64,000 bases of DNA from Pauljensenia sp018375675 (GTDB taxonomy: Bacteria > Actinomycetota > Actinomycetes > Actinomycetales > Actinomycetaceae): contig JAPWAE010000005.1 of NCBI GenBank assembly GCA_041432705.1, forward strand, positions 124,001 through 188,000. The letters are read 5' to 3'. The position numbers were made by a program, and so were the translations under genes. Shown one piece after another: positions 44,729 through 53,641 of the stretch. The notes under the pieces were generated by a model. It was not told the origin of the DNA. It made no database searches and saw only the letters and a list, made by a program, of their open reading frames with translations. Every line of letters starts with the position of its first letter. Within the stretch, counting starts at the first letter, position 1.

Positions 44729-45910
44729 TCATGCCTCCCTGTGTGGTGCCGGCGTCGGTGCCGGCTGCGCGAGCACGAACGCGCGCAGCGTGTCGTGCAC
44801 CTTCACGATATCGGATACGGGCGTATGTTCGTCGCGCGTGTGCGCCAGCAGCGGATCGCCCGGGCCAAAGTTCATGGCGGGCACGCCGACCTGGGTGAAG
44901 CGCGCGACGTCGGTCCAGCCGACCTTCGCACTCAGGCGCAGCTCCTCGCCCCGCGATGCTGCGACCTGGCGGGCGACGGACAGGAAGCGCTGGGCGACGT
45001 CGGAGTCCGCTCCGGGCCTGGCCCCCTCGCACAGGTCGTCAACTTCAATCGTGGCGCCCGTGCCCTCGAAGAGGCCGCGCACCCACTCCAGGGCCTCGTC
45101 GGCGCGCTTCGAGGGGGCGAAGCGGTAGTTGACGGTCATCGAGGCGGCCTCGGGGATCACGTTGTTGGCGATGCCGCCCTCGACGCGTACGACCGATAGG
45201 GATTCTCGGAATTCGAGGCCATCGACCGCCACGACGGGGTTTCCGTAGGCGGCGATGCGCTCGATGACGGGGGCCATCGCGTGAATCGCATTGACGCCCA
45301 TCCACGCGCGCGCCGAGTGGGCGGCACGCCCCGGGAAGTGCGCGATGACGCGCAGGGTTCCGTTGCAGCCGCCTTCGACGTGGGCGGCGGTGGGCTCCCC
45401 CAGGAGCGCCAGGTCGCCGGCGAGCCACTCGGGGTGGTTGCGCTGGACGCGCCCCAGGCCGTTGAGATGGGAGGCGACCTCCTCGTGGTCGTAGAAGATC
45501 CAGGTGACGTCCACGCTCAGCGTAGCTTCGCCGCCGGAACGGAGGACGGCACCAACCTCGCACGCGAGCGCGAGCGCCGCCGCGCAGCCTCCGAGCATGT
45601 CGACCGACCCGCGTCCCCACAGGACCGTGGCACCGTCGCGCTCCTCGAAGCGACCGGGGACGTTATCGGCGATGGGAACCGTGTCGAGGTGCCCGGCGAG
45701 AACCACGCGCTGGCCGAGGCCGAGCCGGGTCCGCGCGCACACGGCGTCACCGTCGCGCAGGATCTCCAGGGAGGGGACCGATCCGAATCCAGCGCCGCGC
45801 AGGGCCGCCTCGACGGCGTCAGCCAGGGGCCCTTCTTCCCCCGACACCGAGGGAATGTCGATCATCTGGCGCGTGAGCTCGACCGGGTCCGTCAGGTTCG
45901 TCAGCTGCAT
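44729..45910 (-). CDS. dapE: Succinyl-diaminopimelate desuccinylase
   Basis: This 393-residue M20 peptidase-family enzyme of lysine/meso-DAP synthesis hydrolyses N-succinyl-LL-DAP. Metal ligands appear in VVLAGHLDTVP, WGRGSVDMLGG, YDHEEVAS and the late His of GPGDPLLAH. The length fits actinobacterial DapE. The start has AAGGAGGAAT upstream. It is followed without a gap by the LOG gene, the usual actinobacterial pairing. Confidence 0.88.
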   Translation of the reverse strand: MQLTNLTDPVELTRQMIDIPSVSGEEGPLADAVEAALRGAGFGSVPSLEILRDGDAVCARTRLGLGQRVVLAGHLDTVPIADNVPGRFEERDGATVLWGRGSVDMLGGCAAALALACEVGAVLRSGGEATLSVDVTWIFYDHEEVASHLNGLGRVQRNHPEWLAGDLALLGEPTAAHVEGGCNGTLRVIAHFPGRAAHSARAWMGVNAIHAMAPVIERIAAYGNPVVAVDGLEFRESLSVVRVEGGIANNVIPEAASMTVNYRFAPSKRADEALEWVRGLFEGTGATIEVDDLCEGARPGADSDVAQRFLSVARQVAASRGEELRLSAKVGWTDVARFTQVGVPAMNFGPGDPLLAHTRDEHTPVSDIVKVHDTLRAFVLAQPAPTPAPHREA

Positions 45911-46037
45911 GATTCCTCCTTCGTGGATGCCTCCAGGATAGCGGCGCACTCCCCCACCTGCGTCCCTCCACCGTTTCCCGGGAGCGAGCTCCGGCCTCGT
46001 TCCTGAAACCCGTTTTTGCGCGGGCCACCCGAAGTGT

Positions 46038-46043
46038 TACCCT
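46038..46043 (+). promoter_or_regulatory. -10 box for a probable leaderless transcript
   Basis: TACCCT lies 6 nt before the ATG at 46050; no ribosome binding site is seen. Confidence 0.4.
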
Positions 46044-46049
46044 CAGCAC

Positions 46050-46823
46050 ATGACACGCTGTGCTAGCCCGTTGCTGTTTGCGGGTATCGCTTCTTTCCTG
46101 TCCGCGCGAACCGGCGGCCGTTTCCGCCTGATTATCGGCTACGAAACCCCTGAGAATCAGGACGCGGCGCGCGACGGCGCGGCGATCATTGAGGCCAGCG
46201 GAGGTCATGCCCTCCTCATGCCGCGTGCACTCCCCGCTCCCCTGACGGCATTTTCGGTGCGCATGGTGATGGCGGACGGCGCCGTGTACGTGCGTGCGTC
46301 GGGCGAGGCACTCATCTACCTGGGTGGGCGCGCGATCGACCGCTCGCGTGAGGGCGCGCTGGCCCCCGAGGCTGAGCTGGCACTCATCGACGAGGCCGTG
46401 GCCGCGTGCGGGGACGGATCTTCCCTCCCCCGTTCGCAGGGAGGCTGGGAGTCGGTGGGTGACGGAATGATCGGCGCGTACGTGGACCGCTGCGCCTCTC
46501 GTATCGCCTCTCTGGAGCCTTCCGGCGCACGCGTGGCCTCCGCGTCGGTCGACGAGGCCTCGGGGCTGCTAGCGACCCTGCTGGAGCGCCTGGGCGTGCC
46601 GGTCATCGAGGAGGGCGCTGCTCTCTCCCTGAGCGTTTCGACGGATGGGCGCGCCCTGACTACCTCTCTACCCGAGGAGCGGGTCCACACCGCGCTGGCG
46701 GGGGCGCTGAGCACCTCTCCCGCCGCACCCACCGGCCCCGGCCTGTACTGCGTGGACCCGGCCTTCGTGCTCGACGCGGACGGCCTGTGCGCGGGCGCGG
46801 CGCTGGCAGTGCTGGGAGCCTGA
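46050..46823 (+). CDS. Degenerate phosphohexomutase-like protein
   Basis: The first 150 or so of these 257 residues follow the N-terminal domain of phosphomannomutase/phosphoglucomutases: RLIIGYETPENQDAARDGA in place of the usual IGYDaR-nS..fA, then MPRALPAPLTAFSVRMVMAD, then WESVGDGMIGAYVDR. The catalytic phosphoserine loop (TASHNP) is missing: the matching place reads VRASGEALIYLGG. The middle domains, including the DGD metal loop, are gone, and the protein is about half the normal length. It is probably a non-catalytic relic or a repurposed pseudoenzyme. Intact frame and a good -10 box argue that it is expressed. Confidence 0.55.
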   Translation: MTRCASPLLFAGIASFLSARTGGRFRLIIGYETPENQDAARDGAAIIEASGGHALLMPRALPAPLTAFSVRMVMADGAVYVRASGEALIYLGGRAIDRSREGALAPEAELALIDEAVAACGDGSSLPRSQGGWESVGDGMIGAYVDRCASRIASLEPSGARVASASVDEASGLLATLLERLGVPVIEEGAALSLSVSTDGRALTTSLPEERVHTALAGALSTSPAAPTGPGLYCVDPAFVLDADGLCAGAALAVLGA

Positions 46824-46835
46824 GACCTTAAGAGC

Positions 46836-46865
46836 TGTGCCCCGGGGATGCATCCCCGGGGCACA
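46836..46865. terminator. Perfect 30-bp palindrome, bidirectional terminator
   Basis: tgtgccccggggatg and its exact complement form an uninterrupted palindrome between two converging genes. Confidence 0.75.
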
Positions 46866-46883
46866 ATCGTCTGCGCAGTCAGC

Positions 46884-48065
46884 TCACACGTCGAAGGGCG
46901 TGGAGATGACCATACCGCCCGTCTCAATCTGGCCGGCCATGTCGGACAGGCCCAGCTTGAGCTCGGAAGACAGCATCGGCGTGTAGGCGCCAAAGCCGGT
47001 GAGGATCACGCCGCCCGAGGCCAGGGACACCGGGACGACGGATGCCTTATCACCCGCGGAGGCCTGAGCGATGAGCGTCTCCATCGCGGCCTTGTAATCC
47101 ACGACGACGCCCGTCAGCACGGGAGCGCCAATGGCAGAGCGAACCTCGTCGGAGATCTGGATGTAGCTGAACGCGTCCGCGAAGGACTGCGTGTCCACCT
47201 GCTGCGACACCGGCGCGCCGGACTGGCCGGACATCGGCGCGGTCTCAGCCGACTGGGCCTCGTCGCGGGTCAGGCCCTTCAGGTCGTTCTTCGTCAGGCC
47301 GGACCACACGAGGCGCACGGTCGGGTTGGCGGCCTCGGTGACGGCGCGGGCGGCGCCCTCGTTGGCCTCACCCGCAAAGGGGGCGATGATGTCGGCGCCC
47401 TGAGAGATCGCGTCGGCGGTCGCCGTGCGCACCTCGTCGGTGCTGCCCGCGTACGTGCCGTCGCTCGTCACGGGGTTCCAGCCGAGCACGGTGATCGACG
47501 TGCCGTTGGCCAGATTGTACGCATCCACGCCCTGGGAGAACGCGGACATCTGCGAGCTGGTGACGTTGTCGCGCTCTCCGCCGATGACGGCGAGCGTGCC
47601 CGTGGTCGTCATGCCCGCGGAAGCGTAGCCGGCCAGGTAGGCGGCCTGCGAGGCGTCGACATCGACGACCGAGCCGTTCTTCAGGGAGGTCGCGGCGCCC
47701 TTTGAGTCGACGAAGGAGGCACCCACGAGGGCGAAGCGCACCTTCGGGTTGGAGCGCGCAGCCTCGGAGATCGAGGCCGCCATAGTCGAGTCCGCACCCA
47801 CGATCAGCGTGCAGCCGGAGGTCACAAGCGAGGCCGGGGCCTCCTGTCCGCTGGCCGCCTCAAAAGCGACAGAAGCGTCATTCGCCGCGCCCGCAAGGGC
47901 GGTCGCAACGGGGTCCGTTGCGGCGTCGCCGTGCGCTCCGGAGATGGCGGCACAAACCTTCGCGGAGGCTGCGGGGGTGGCGGCGGGCGTGGTCGAGCAA
48001 GCTCCAAGGGCCAAGGATGCCGCGGTCGCGGTGATTGCGAGGGCGGCGATGGTCCGCTTGTTCAC
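46884..48065 (-). CDS. BMP-family substrate-binding lipoprotein (PnrA-like)
   Basis: This 393-residue secreted lipoprotein has a signal peptide with lipobox LALGAC (Cys near residue 21), then a periplasmic-binding fold of the basic membrane protein family. Family traits are the VDVDASQAAYLAGYASA segment, TGTLAVIGGE and a late VKW/WS-type strand. BMP proteins bind nucleosides for ABC import. No transporter subunits are nearby in the window, so the partner must lie elsewhere. The GTG start at 48065 gives the expected NKR-type signal peptide. Confidence 0.75.
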   Translation of the reverse strand: MNKRTIAALAITATAASLALGACSTTPAATPAASAKVCAAISGAHGDAATDPVATALAGAANDASVAFEAASGQEAPASLVTSGCTLIVGADSTMAASISEAARSNPKVRFALVGASFVDSKGAATSLKNGSVVDVDASQAAYLAGYASAGMTTTGTLAVIGGERDNVTSSQMSAFSQGVDAYNLANGTSITVLGWNPVTSDGTYAGSTDEVRTATADAISQGADIIAPFAGEANEGAARAVTEAANPTVRLVWSGLTKNDLKGLTRDEAQSAETAPMSGQSGAPVSQQVDTQSFADAFSYIQISDEVRSAIGAPVLTGVVVDYKAAMETLIAQASAGDKASVVPVSLASGGVILTGFGAYTPMLSSELKLGLSDMAGQIETGGMVISTPFDV

Positions 48066-48235
48066 GTGTGATGCCTTTCTTCGGGGCTTCTTGCTGCCCA
48101 ACACGCTACCAGCCTCACGCCTGTAGGCGGCGGGCGGGGCGGCGCACCTCACCCGAGAGCGAACAGCGCGCGGCGAGCCTGGCCCCCTCGTCGGATCCCC
48201 GCTGGGGACGATCTACGCCGCGCGCCTCCGATGCG
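48066..48235. other. Intergenic
   Basis: About 170 nt between manC and the lipoprotein gene on the same strand; nothing recognisable beyond the ribosome site of the lipoprotein. Confidence 0.35.
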
Positions 48236-49354
48236 TCAGAGCAGGTCGGAGCGGCCCTGCTCGGCGAGCTGATCAACGACGGCCTTCACCGACTGCGCGC
48301 GGTCGCGACGCGTCACGAGTATCGCGTCGGGGGTCAGTGCAACCGCCACGTCGGGCACGCCGACGAGCGCGACGAGGGGTCCTTCGCCGTCCTGCGCGAG
48401 GGAACCGAAGACTGCCGCACCGTCGGATTCGACGCGCAGCGCCTCGCCCAGGTGGCCCGCCTGCGCGACGATGCCGGTGAGGGCCTCGAAGTCGCCCAGG
48501 TCCGTCCAGCCCAGCTCAGCGTCGGCGGGCACGACGGCCACTCCCCCGTCGGCGGCGACGGGCTCGGCGATCGCGTGGTCGATGGCGATCTTCGTCAGGT
48601 GCGGCCAGTTGTCCGCCAGCACCTCGTCGAACTCGGGGGTACCCCACGCGCGCGCGATGGTCTCCAGGCGCGCGTGCATGTCGGGCAACAGGCGGGCCAG
48701 GTGGCCGGCGAGCACGCCCGCCGACACGATGAACATGCCCGCGTTCCACAGGTATCCCTGCGACACGTAGCGGGCTGCCGTGTCGGCATCCGGCTTCTCC
48801 ACGAACTCGGCGACCCGGCGGGCGCCGCGCTCAGCGTCGGCTTCCCCGGAGCCGTCAGCGAGGACCGGACCGGGCGCGATGTACCCGTAGGCGGTCGAGG
48901 CCTCGGTGGGCGTCAGGCCGATCGTCACGACGTAGCCGTCGCGGGCGGCGCCGATCGCGGTCTCGACGGCGGCGCGCAGCAGCTCGGGGCGGGCGATCAG
49001 GTGGTCGGCCGCGAAGGACCCGACGATCGCGTCGTCCCCGAAGCGTTCGCGCACGACGTAGGCAGCCAGGCCGATCGCGGCCATGGAGTCGCGGCCCGAT
49101 GGCTCGATGAGGAGCGTGCGATTATCCGACGAGGCGAACTCGGGCAGCTGGGCGAGCACACCGTCGCGGTGCGCCTGGCCGGTCACGATGGTCACCGACG
49201 AGGCCGACTCTTCCAGGCGGTCCACCGTGCCCTGCAGGAGGGTGCGGCCCGTGCCCGCCAGGTCGAGGAGGAACTTGGGGCGGCGGCGGCGCGACAGCGG
49301 CCACAGGCGGGTGCCGGCGCCACCGGCGGGGATGATCACGTGGAGGTCACTCAT
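48236..49354 (-). CDS. manC: Mannose-1-phosphate guanylyltransferase
   Basis: This 372-residue enzyme makes GDP-mannose from GTP and mannose-1-phosphate. The signature PAGGAGTRLWPLSRRRRPKF is at the N-terminus and FVEKPD lies near the centre; an AADHL motif is also present. The length fits actinobacterial single-domain enzymes without the isomerase half. GDP-mannose feeds lipoarabinomannan-like glycolipids and protein mannosylation. It converges on no gene; a strong hairpin separates it from rplY. Confidence 0.88.
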   Translation of the reverse strand: MSDLHVIIPAGGAGTRLWPLSRRRRPKFLLDLAGTGRTLLQGTVDRLEESASSVTIVTGQAHRDGVLAQLPEFASSDNRTLLIEPSGRDSMAAIGLAAYVVRERFGDDAIVGSFAADHLIARPELLRAAVETAIGAARDGYVVTIGLTPTEASTAYGYIAPGPVLADGSGEADAERGARRVAEFVEKPDADTAARYVSQGYLWNAGMFIVSAGVLAGHLARLLPDMHARLETIARAWGTPEFDEVLADNWPHLTKIAIDHAIAEPVAADGGVAVVPADAELGWTDLGDFEALTGIVAQAGHLGEALRVESDGAAVFGSLAQDGEGPLVALVGVPDVAVALTPDAILVTRRDRAQSVKAVVDQLAEQGRSDLL

Positions 49355-49376
49355 GCCCCAAGTATCGCAGATACGA

Positions 49377-49408
49377 CGAGGGGGCGAGGCATCAGCCTCG
49401 CCCCCTCG
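49377..49408 (-). terminator. Terminator of rplY
   Basis: Perfect 14-nt arms cgagggggcgaggc and gcctcgccccctcg with a 4-nt loop lie just past the rplY stop on the minus strand. Confidence 0.85.
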
Positions 49409-49432
49409 TGGAAAGCGTGTGCTACGCGAGTG

Positions 49433-50041
49433 TCACTCGGCGTCGCCCTCGGCGGCGGCCTCTTCAGCGGCCTCTTCGGCGGCTTCCTCAGCCTCTTCAG
49501 CGGCGGCTTCCTGAACGGCAACGATGACCGTCTCGGGATCGAGCTCGACCTCAACGCCAGCGGGCAGCTTCAGGTCGGAGACGTGCACGGCGGAGCCGGC
49601 CTCGAGACCCTCGATGGAAACCTCGAGGCTCTCGGGGATGGAGGTGGCGGCGGCCTTCACCAGGATGGTGAACTCCTCGACGGAGTGGACGGTGCCGGGG
49701 GCAGCCTCGCCGACAACGACGAGGGGGACCTCAACGTCGACCTTCTCGCCGGCCTTGACGGCCAGGAAGTCGGCGTGCAGGATGTCACGGCGCACGGGGT
49801 GAACCTGAACGTCCTTGACGAGAGCCAGCTGGGTCTTGCCCTCGATCTTCAGCTCAACGAGCGCGTTCTTGGTGCCGCGAACGATGAGGAAGAGGTCGTG
49901 GCCGGGAACGTCCAGGTGACGGGGCTCGGCGCCGTGGCCGTAGAGGACCGTGGGGACCTTGCCGGCGCGGCGGGCGCGGCGGGCAGCACCCTTACCGAAC
50001 TCGGAACGCTCTTCGGCAAGCAGGACGGGGTTGTCGCTCAT
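49433..50041 (-). CDS. rplY: Ribosomal protein L25/general stress protein Ctc
   Basis: This 202-residue protein has an N-terminal L25 beta-barrel that binds 5S rRNA (about 1-95, with VLYGHGAEPRHL) and the CTC/TL5 C-terminal domain (about 98-180). It ends in a very acidic Ala/Glu tail (AEEAEEAAEEAAEEAAAEGD). Order rplY-prs-glmU on the same strand is conserved in Actinobacteria. Confidence 0.92.
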   Translation of the reverse strand: MSDNPVLLAEERSEFGKGAARRARRAGKVPTVLYGHGAEPRHLDVPGHDLFLIVRGTKNALVELKIEGKTQLALVKDVQVHPVRRDILHADFLAVKAGEKVDVEVPLVVVGEAAPGTVHSVEEFTILVKAAATSIPESLEVSIEGLEAGSAVHVSDLKLPAGVEVELDPETVIVAVQEAAAEEAEEAAEEAAEEAAAEGDAE

Positions 50042-50140
50042 GTGTCTTTCCTTCGTTTCTCAGGTCCGGCGTCGGTGTCGGCAGAGTGAAGGAAACGCGT
50101 GGCATTTCGATTCAGGCCCTGTCGATAACGGCGGATACGG

Positions 50141-50192
50141 ATCCGCCCTCGCCGGAGCAACCCCAATAGGTTACCTCACGGCGAGGGCGGAT
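50141..50192 (-). terminator. Hairpin downstream of prs
   Basis: Perfect 13-nt arms atccgccctcgcc and ggcgagggcggat enclose a 26-nt loop, starting 17 nt past the prs stop on the minus strand. Confidence 0.75.
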
Positions 50193-50208
50193 GTGAAGCG
50201 GGAGGCGC

Positions 50209-51180
50209 TCAGTTAAAGAGCGATGTGACCGAACCGTCTTCGAAGACCTCCTGGATCGCGCGAGCGAGGAGCGGCGCGATGGACAGGACGGTGAGCTGCT
50301 CAAAGCGCTTCTCAGCGGGGATCGGCAGCGTGTCGGTGACGACAACCTCGGCGGCGCCGGACTCGGAGAGACGCTTCGCGGCGGGGTCGGAGAGGATGCC
50401 GTGGGTGGCAACGACGATGACCTTCTTGGCACCGGCATTGTTGAGGACGTTGATCGCCTCGGTGATCGTGCCGGCGGTGTCGATCATGTCGTCCACCAGG
50501 ACGCATTCCTTGCCGGCAACCTCGCCGACGACACGGTTTGCAACGGCGACGTTCGGGCGGGTGGTGTCGCGGGTCTTGTGGACAAAGGCCAGGGGCGCGC
50601 CGCCCAGCTTCTTCGACCACTTCTCGGCGACGCGGATGCGGCCCGCGTCGGGAGAGACGACGGCGGTGTTGGCCAGGTCGACGCGGCCGCGCACGTAGTC
50701 CACGAGGACCGGCATAGCGAAGAGGTGGTCGACCGGGCCGTCAAAGAAGCCCTGCTCCTGCGAGGCGTGCAGGTCGACGCTCATGATGCGGTCGGCACCG
50801 GCGGTGCGGTACAGGTCAGCCATGAGGCGGGCGGAGATAGGCTCGCGACCCTGGTGCTTCTTGTCCTGACGCGAGTAGGGGTAGAAGGGAGCGACCACGG
50901 TGATGCGCTTCGCGGAGGCGCGCTTGGCAGCATCAATCATGATGAGCTGCTCCATGATCCACTTGTTAATGTCGCCCTCGATGGACTGCAGGACGAACAC
51001 GTCGGCGCCGCGAACGGACTCGTTGAAGCGCACGTAAATCTCGCCGGAGGCGAAGTCGTAGGCCGTCACCGGCGAGACCCCACATCCGATTTCCTCGCCC
51101 ACGGCGTGAGCCAGGTCCATGTGAGCTCGTCCAGAAACGAGGACGAGGTTCTTCTCTCCGGTAGTCACCAGTCCGCTCAT
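50209..51180 (-). CDS. prs: Ribose-phosphate pyrophosphokinase
   Basis: This 323-residue enzyme makes PRPP from ribose-5-phosphate and ATP for nucleotide, His and Trp synthesis and, in Actinobacteria, for arabinan precursors. Recognised by YSRQDKKHQGREPISA, VDLHASQEQGFF and the PRPP loop VLVDDMIDTAGT near residue 226. Standard length. It begins 24 nt after the glmU stop. Confidence 0.95.
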   Translation of the reverse strand: MSGLVTTGEKNLVLVSGRAHMDLAHAVGEEIGCGVSPVTAYDFASGEIYVRFNESVRGADVFVLQSIEGDINKWIMEQLIMIDAAKRASAKRITVVAPFYPYSRQDKKHQGREPISARLMADLYRTAGADRIMSVDLHASQEQGFFDGPVDHLFAMPVLVDYVRGRVDLANTAVVSPDAGRIRVAEKWSKKLGGAPLAFVHKTRDTTRPNVAVANRVVGEVAGKECVLVDDMIDTAGTITEAINVLNNAGAKKVIVVATHGILSDPAAKRLSESGAAEVVVTDTLPIPAEKRFEQLTVLSIAPLLARAIQEVFEDGSVTSLFN

Positions 51181-51204
51181 GCGGTTGTCTCTCCTTGTGT
51201 TGGA

Positions 51205-52254
51205 TCAGGCGCGAGGCGCCGCGATCAATGTGCCGATGGTGCTGTATGGCGTGACCATCGTATCGGCTGCAACGCAGCCCTGACCGATCCACGCGGTGGG
51301 AACCACACTGCGATCCCCAATTTCCGCATCAATCAGCGTGGCGCTAGGACCGATTTCACAGCCGGTCCCAACGGTGGTTGTCCCCCGCAGGCAGGTGCCG
51401 GGGTAGATGGTGGTGTCGGCGCCGACGCTCACGTCGACATCGATCCAGGTGGAGGCCGGGTCGACGATCGTCACGCCGGCGCGCATGTGGGCCTCGCAGA
51501 GACGGCGGTTCATCTCGGCGCCGAGTTCGGCCAGCTGGACGCGGTCGTTCGCGCCCGCGCTCTGCCAGTGGTCGGTGAGCTCGAGGGCACCCGCGGTACG
51601 CCCGGCGGGGGCAGCGGCCGCGAGGACATCGGTCAGGTAGACCTCGCCCTGATCGTTGTCGGTACCCAGGGAAGCCAGGGAGGTGCGCAGGAAGTCCGCG
51701 TCGAAGGCATAGATGCCCGCGTTGATCTCGTTGATCGCGGCCTGCTCGGGGGTGGCATCGCGCTGCTCGACGATCGCGGTGACTGTGCCCGAGGCGTCGC
51801 GGATGATGCGTCCATAGCCGGTCGGATCCTCAACGCGCGAGGTCAGGACGGTGACCGCGTGGCCCGCACCCTCGTGGGTGGCGACCAGCTCAGCCAGGGT
51901 ATCCGTGGACAGGAGGGGAACGTCGCCGTAGGTGACGACGATGGTGCCGGAGACGGGCTCGACGGCCTTATCGAGGGCCTCGAGGCCGCACTGGACGGCG
52001 CGGCCGGTGCCGGGGATCTCGTCCTGGTCGGCGATGATGGCGCTGGGCAGCACGCGCTCGATTTCGGCGGCGACGACGTCACGCTGATGACGGACGACGG
52101 CGACCAAGTGCTCGGGGTCGAGGCCGTGGGCGGCGCGCAGGGCGTGTCCGATCATGGACAGGCCAGACAGGGGGTGAACGACCTTCGGGAGGGCAGATTT
52201 CATGCGCGTTCCCTGACCTGCGGCCAGGACGATGACGGCGGCGGGGCGAGACAT
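51205..52254 (-). CDS. glmU: GlmU-type UDP-GlcNAc pyrophosphorylase lacking the acetyltransferase part
   Basis: This 349-residue protein has the N-terminal uridylyltransferase domain: VLAAGQGTRMKS, the PK pair, GTGRAVQ in place of the usual GTGHAV, YGDVPLL and NAGIYAF. Only about 75 residues of left-handed beta-helix follow, ending TPYSTIGTLIAAPRA. Full GlmU has about 456-495 residues; the acetyltransferase active-site region (the part with the K-x-S-x-H-L-x-Y-x-G-D segment and NYDG) is absent. There is no leftover sequence before prs, 24 nt away. It can make UDP-GlcNAc, but acetylation of GlcN-1-P must be done elsewhere. The start has AGGAGGAAC upstream. Confidence 0.85.
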   Translation of the reverse strand: MSRPAAVIVLAAGQGTRMKSALPKVVHPLSGLSMIGHALRAAHGLDPEHLVAVVRHQRDVVAAEIERVLPSAIIADQDEIPGTGRAVQCGLEALDKAVEPVSGTIVVTYGDVPLLSTDTLAELVATHEGAGHAVTVLTSRVEDPTGYGRIIRDASGTVTAIVEQRDATPEQAAINEINAGIYAFDADFLRTSLASLGTDNDQGEVYLTDVLAAAAPAGRTAGALELTDHWQSAGANDRVQLAELGAEMNRRLCEAHMRAGVTIVDPASTWIDVDVSVGADTTIYPGTCLRGTTTVGTGCEIGPSATLIDAEIGDRSVVPTAWIGQGCVAADTMVTPYSTIGTLIAAPRA

Positions 52255-52295
52255 GTTCCTCCTCGGGGGGTCTGCGGTCCCATCGGGACCGGTCG

Positions 52296-52366
52296 CTCCG
52301 CCCCTAGGATTCGAACCTAGACTAAAGGCACCAAAAACCTCTGTGCTGCCGTTACACCAAGGCGGA
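52296..52366 (-). tRNA. tRNA-Gln (anticodon UUG)
   Basis: The minus strand folds as a complete 71-nt cloverleaf: acceptor TCCGCCT/GGGCGGA, D-arm with GGTGTAACGGC, anticodon loop TTTTGGT giving UUG (Gln), T-arm CTAGG-TTCGAAT-CCTAG and discriminator G. The 3' CCA is not encoded. It sits between glmU and the TetR gene. Confidence 0.93.
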
Positions 52367-52477
52367 ATGCGTCCACTGTGATGATACCTGCACCCCGCGC
52401 GCGCTTTCAAACGCGACCCCGCGCCCGCTGCTTGGTCTCAGCGTAGGCCGACCCATGCCTCGTGTGATACTGGAGGC

Positions 52478-53110
52478 ATGGCTGAGAAAAGGACACGAAT
52501 GAGCGGCTTCGCGCGCCGCGAGCAGCTGGTGGCCGTGGGACGTTCCCTATTCGCCGAAAAGGGCTTCGGCGCGACCAGCGTCGAGGAGATCGCCGCCCGG
52601 GCGAAGGTCTCCAAGCCAGTGGTCTACGAGCATTTCGGAGGCAAGGAGGGCCTGTACGCGGTCATCGTCGACCGCGAGGTGCAGGCGCTCATCTCTTCCC
52701 TCCAGTCCTCCCTGGAATCCTCCGAGCGCCCGCGCCTGATCCTGGAGAACGCGACCCTTGGCCTGCTCGACTACATCGAGCGCAACACGGACGGCTTCCG
52801 CGTGCTCGTGCGCGACGCCCCCTCGGATCGCACGGCGGGCTCGTTCTCCTCGGTCATGGGCGACGTGGCGACCAGCGTCGAGCACATCATCGCCGAGCAG
52901 TTCAAGCGCTCGGACTTCGATGCGACCTGGTCTCCCCTGTACGCGCAGATGCTCGTCGGCCTCATCGCGCAGGTCGGCCAGTGGTGGCTGGACGATCGCC
53001 GCATGAAGAAGGACGAGGTCGCCGCCCACGTCGTCAACCTCATCTGGAACGGCCAGCGCGGCCTACGTCCCCACCCCACGCTGCGGGTGCGCTCGGGCGA
53101 GGGACGCTGA
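52478..53110 (+). CDS. TetR family regulator
   Basis: This 210-residue regulator has an N-terminal HTH (about 15-60, with TSVEEIAARAKVSKPVVYEHF) and a helical ligand domain containing Trp-rich GQWWLDDRR. In mycobacteria a TetR gene holds the same place beside glmU (Rv1019). Target genes are unknown. The ATG at 52478 follows GGAGG closely and a GATACT -10-like box; a second ATG at 52499 is possible. Confidence 0.87.
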   Translation: MAEKRTRMSGFARREQLVAVGRSLFAEKGFGATSVEEIAARAKVSKPVVYEHFGGKEGLYAVIVDREVQALISSLQSSLESSERPRLILENATLGLLDYIERNTDGFRVLVRDAPSDRTAGSFSSVMGDVATSVEHIIAEQFKRSDFDATWSPLYAQMLVGLIAQVGQWWLDDRRMKKDEVAAHVVNLIWNGQRGLRPHPTLRVRSGEGR

Positions 53111-53130
53111 GTTAATCTGTGGCAGATACG

Positions 53131-53167
53131 ACGAGGCCGTGGCGGGTAATCCCAGCCACGGCCTCGT
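53131..53167. terminator. Bidirectional terminator between TetR and DUF1540 genes
   Basis: Perfect arms acgaggccgtggc and gccacggcctcgt with an 11-nt loop, followed by TTAAT-type sequence on each side. Confidence 0.85.
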
Positions 53168-53180
53168 TAATGAGTGAGAC

Positions 53181-53456
53181 TCAGCGCGCCTCGTAGGAGA
53201 GGCAGTCCGCGGTGCCCGCGCCGACCGAGATGGAGGCGGCGGTGCACTCGAGGGCGTTGTTGTGGGCGCAGTCGGCCTTCTGGCAGGCACCGACGAAGGT
53301 CTCGGCCTTGGTGAGGCCGCCCTTGACGGTCAGCGGGATGAAGGTCGTGCAGGAGGTCGAGTAGCCGACGGTGATAGCGGCGGCTCCGCAGTTCTTCTCC
53401 TTGTTGTAGGAGCAGTCGGTGACGGAGCAGTCGAGGATGCGGGGCATATCTGCCAT
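53181..53456 (-). CDS. DUF1540 Cys-rich protein, two repeats
   Basis: This 91-residue protein consists of two DUF1540 units: LDCSVTDCSYNKEKNCGAAA with a later Cys at TSCTTF, and GACQKADCAHNNALECTAAS ending in TADCLSY. Four conserved Cys per unit suggest metal binding, but function is unknown. The start at 53456 has AAGGAC 7 nt upstream; the in-frame extension further upstream is not family-like. Monocistronic. Confidence 0.82.
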   Translation of the reverse strand: MADMPRILDCSVTDCSYNKEKNCGAAAITVGYSTSCTTFIPLTVKGGLTKAETFVGACQKADCAHNNALECTAASISVGAGTADCLSYEAR

Positions 53457-53641
53457 TGGAGTGTCCTTTTCAACGTGGCCCCGTGGGGCCTCAATGTAGC
53501 CGGTCGCGACCGGGGTGGCCGCGCTGTTGACTCCAGTCATACGCCTTTTCGCAACACATCCAAAACGTGGCGAGTTTTCGTTGAAATTCCAAGGGTGCTC
53601 GCACGTCCTTCGGGGACTATTTTCGCATTCACATCATCACT

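Noticed and set aside
48035..50089. + strand frame (684 codons) across manC and rplY
   Set aside because: Antisense to two conserved genes on the minus strand; no motif.
50401..52320. + strand frame (639 codons) across prs and glmU
   Set aside because: Antisense to two well-recognised enzymes and runs into the tRNA-Gln gene.
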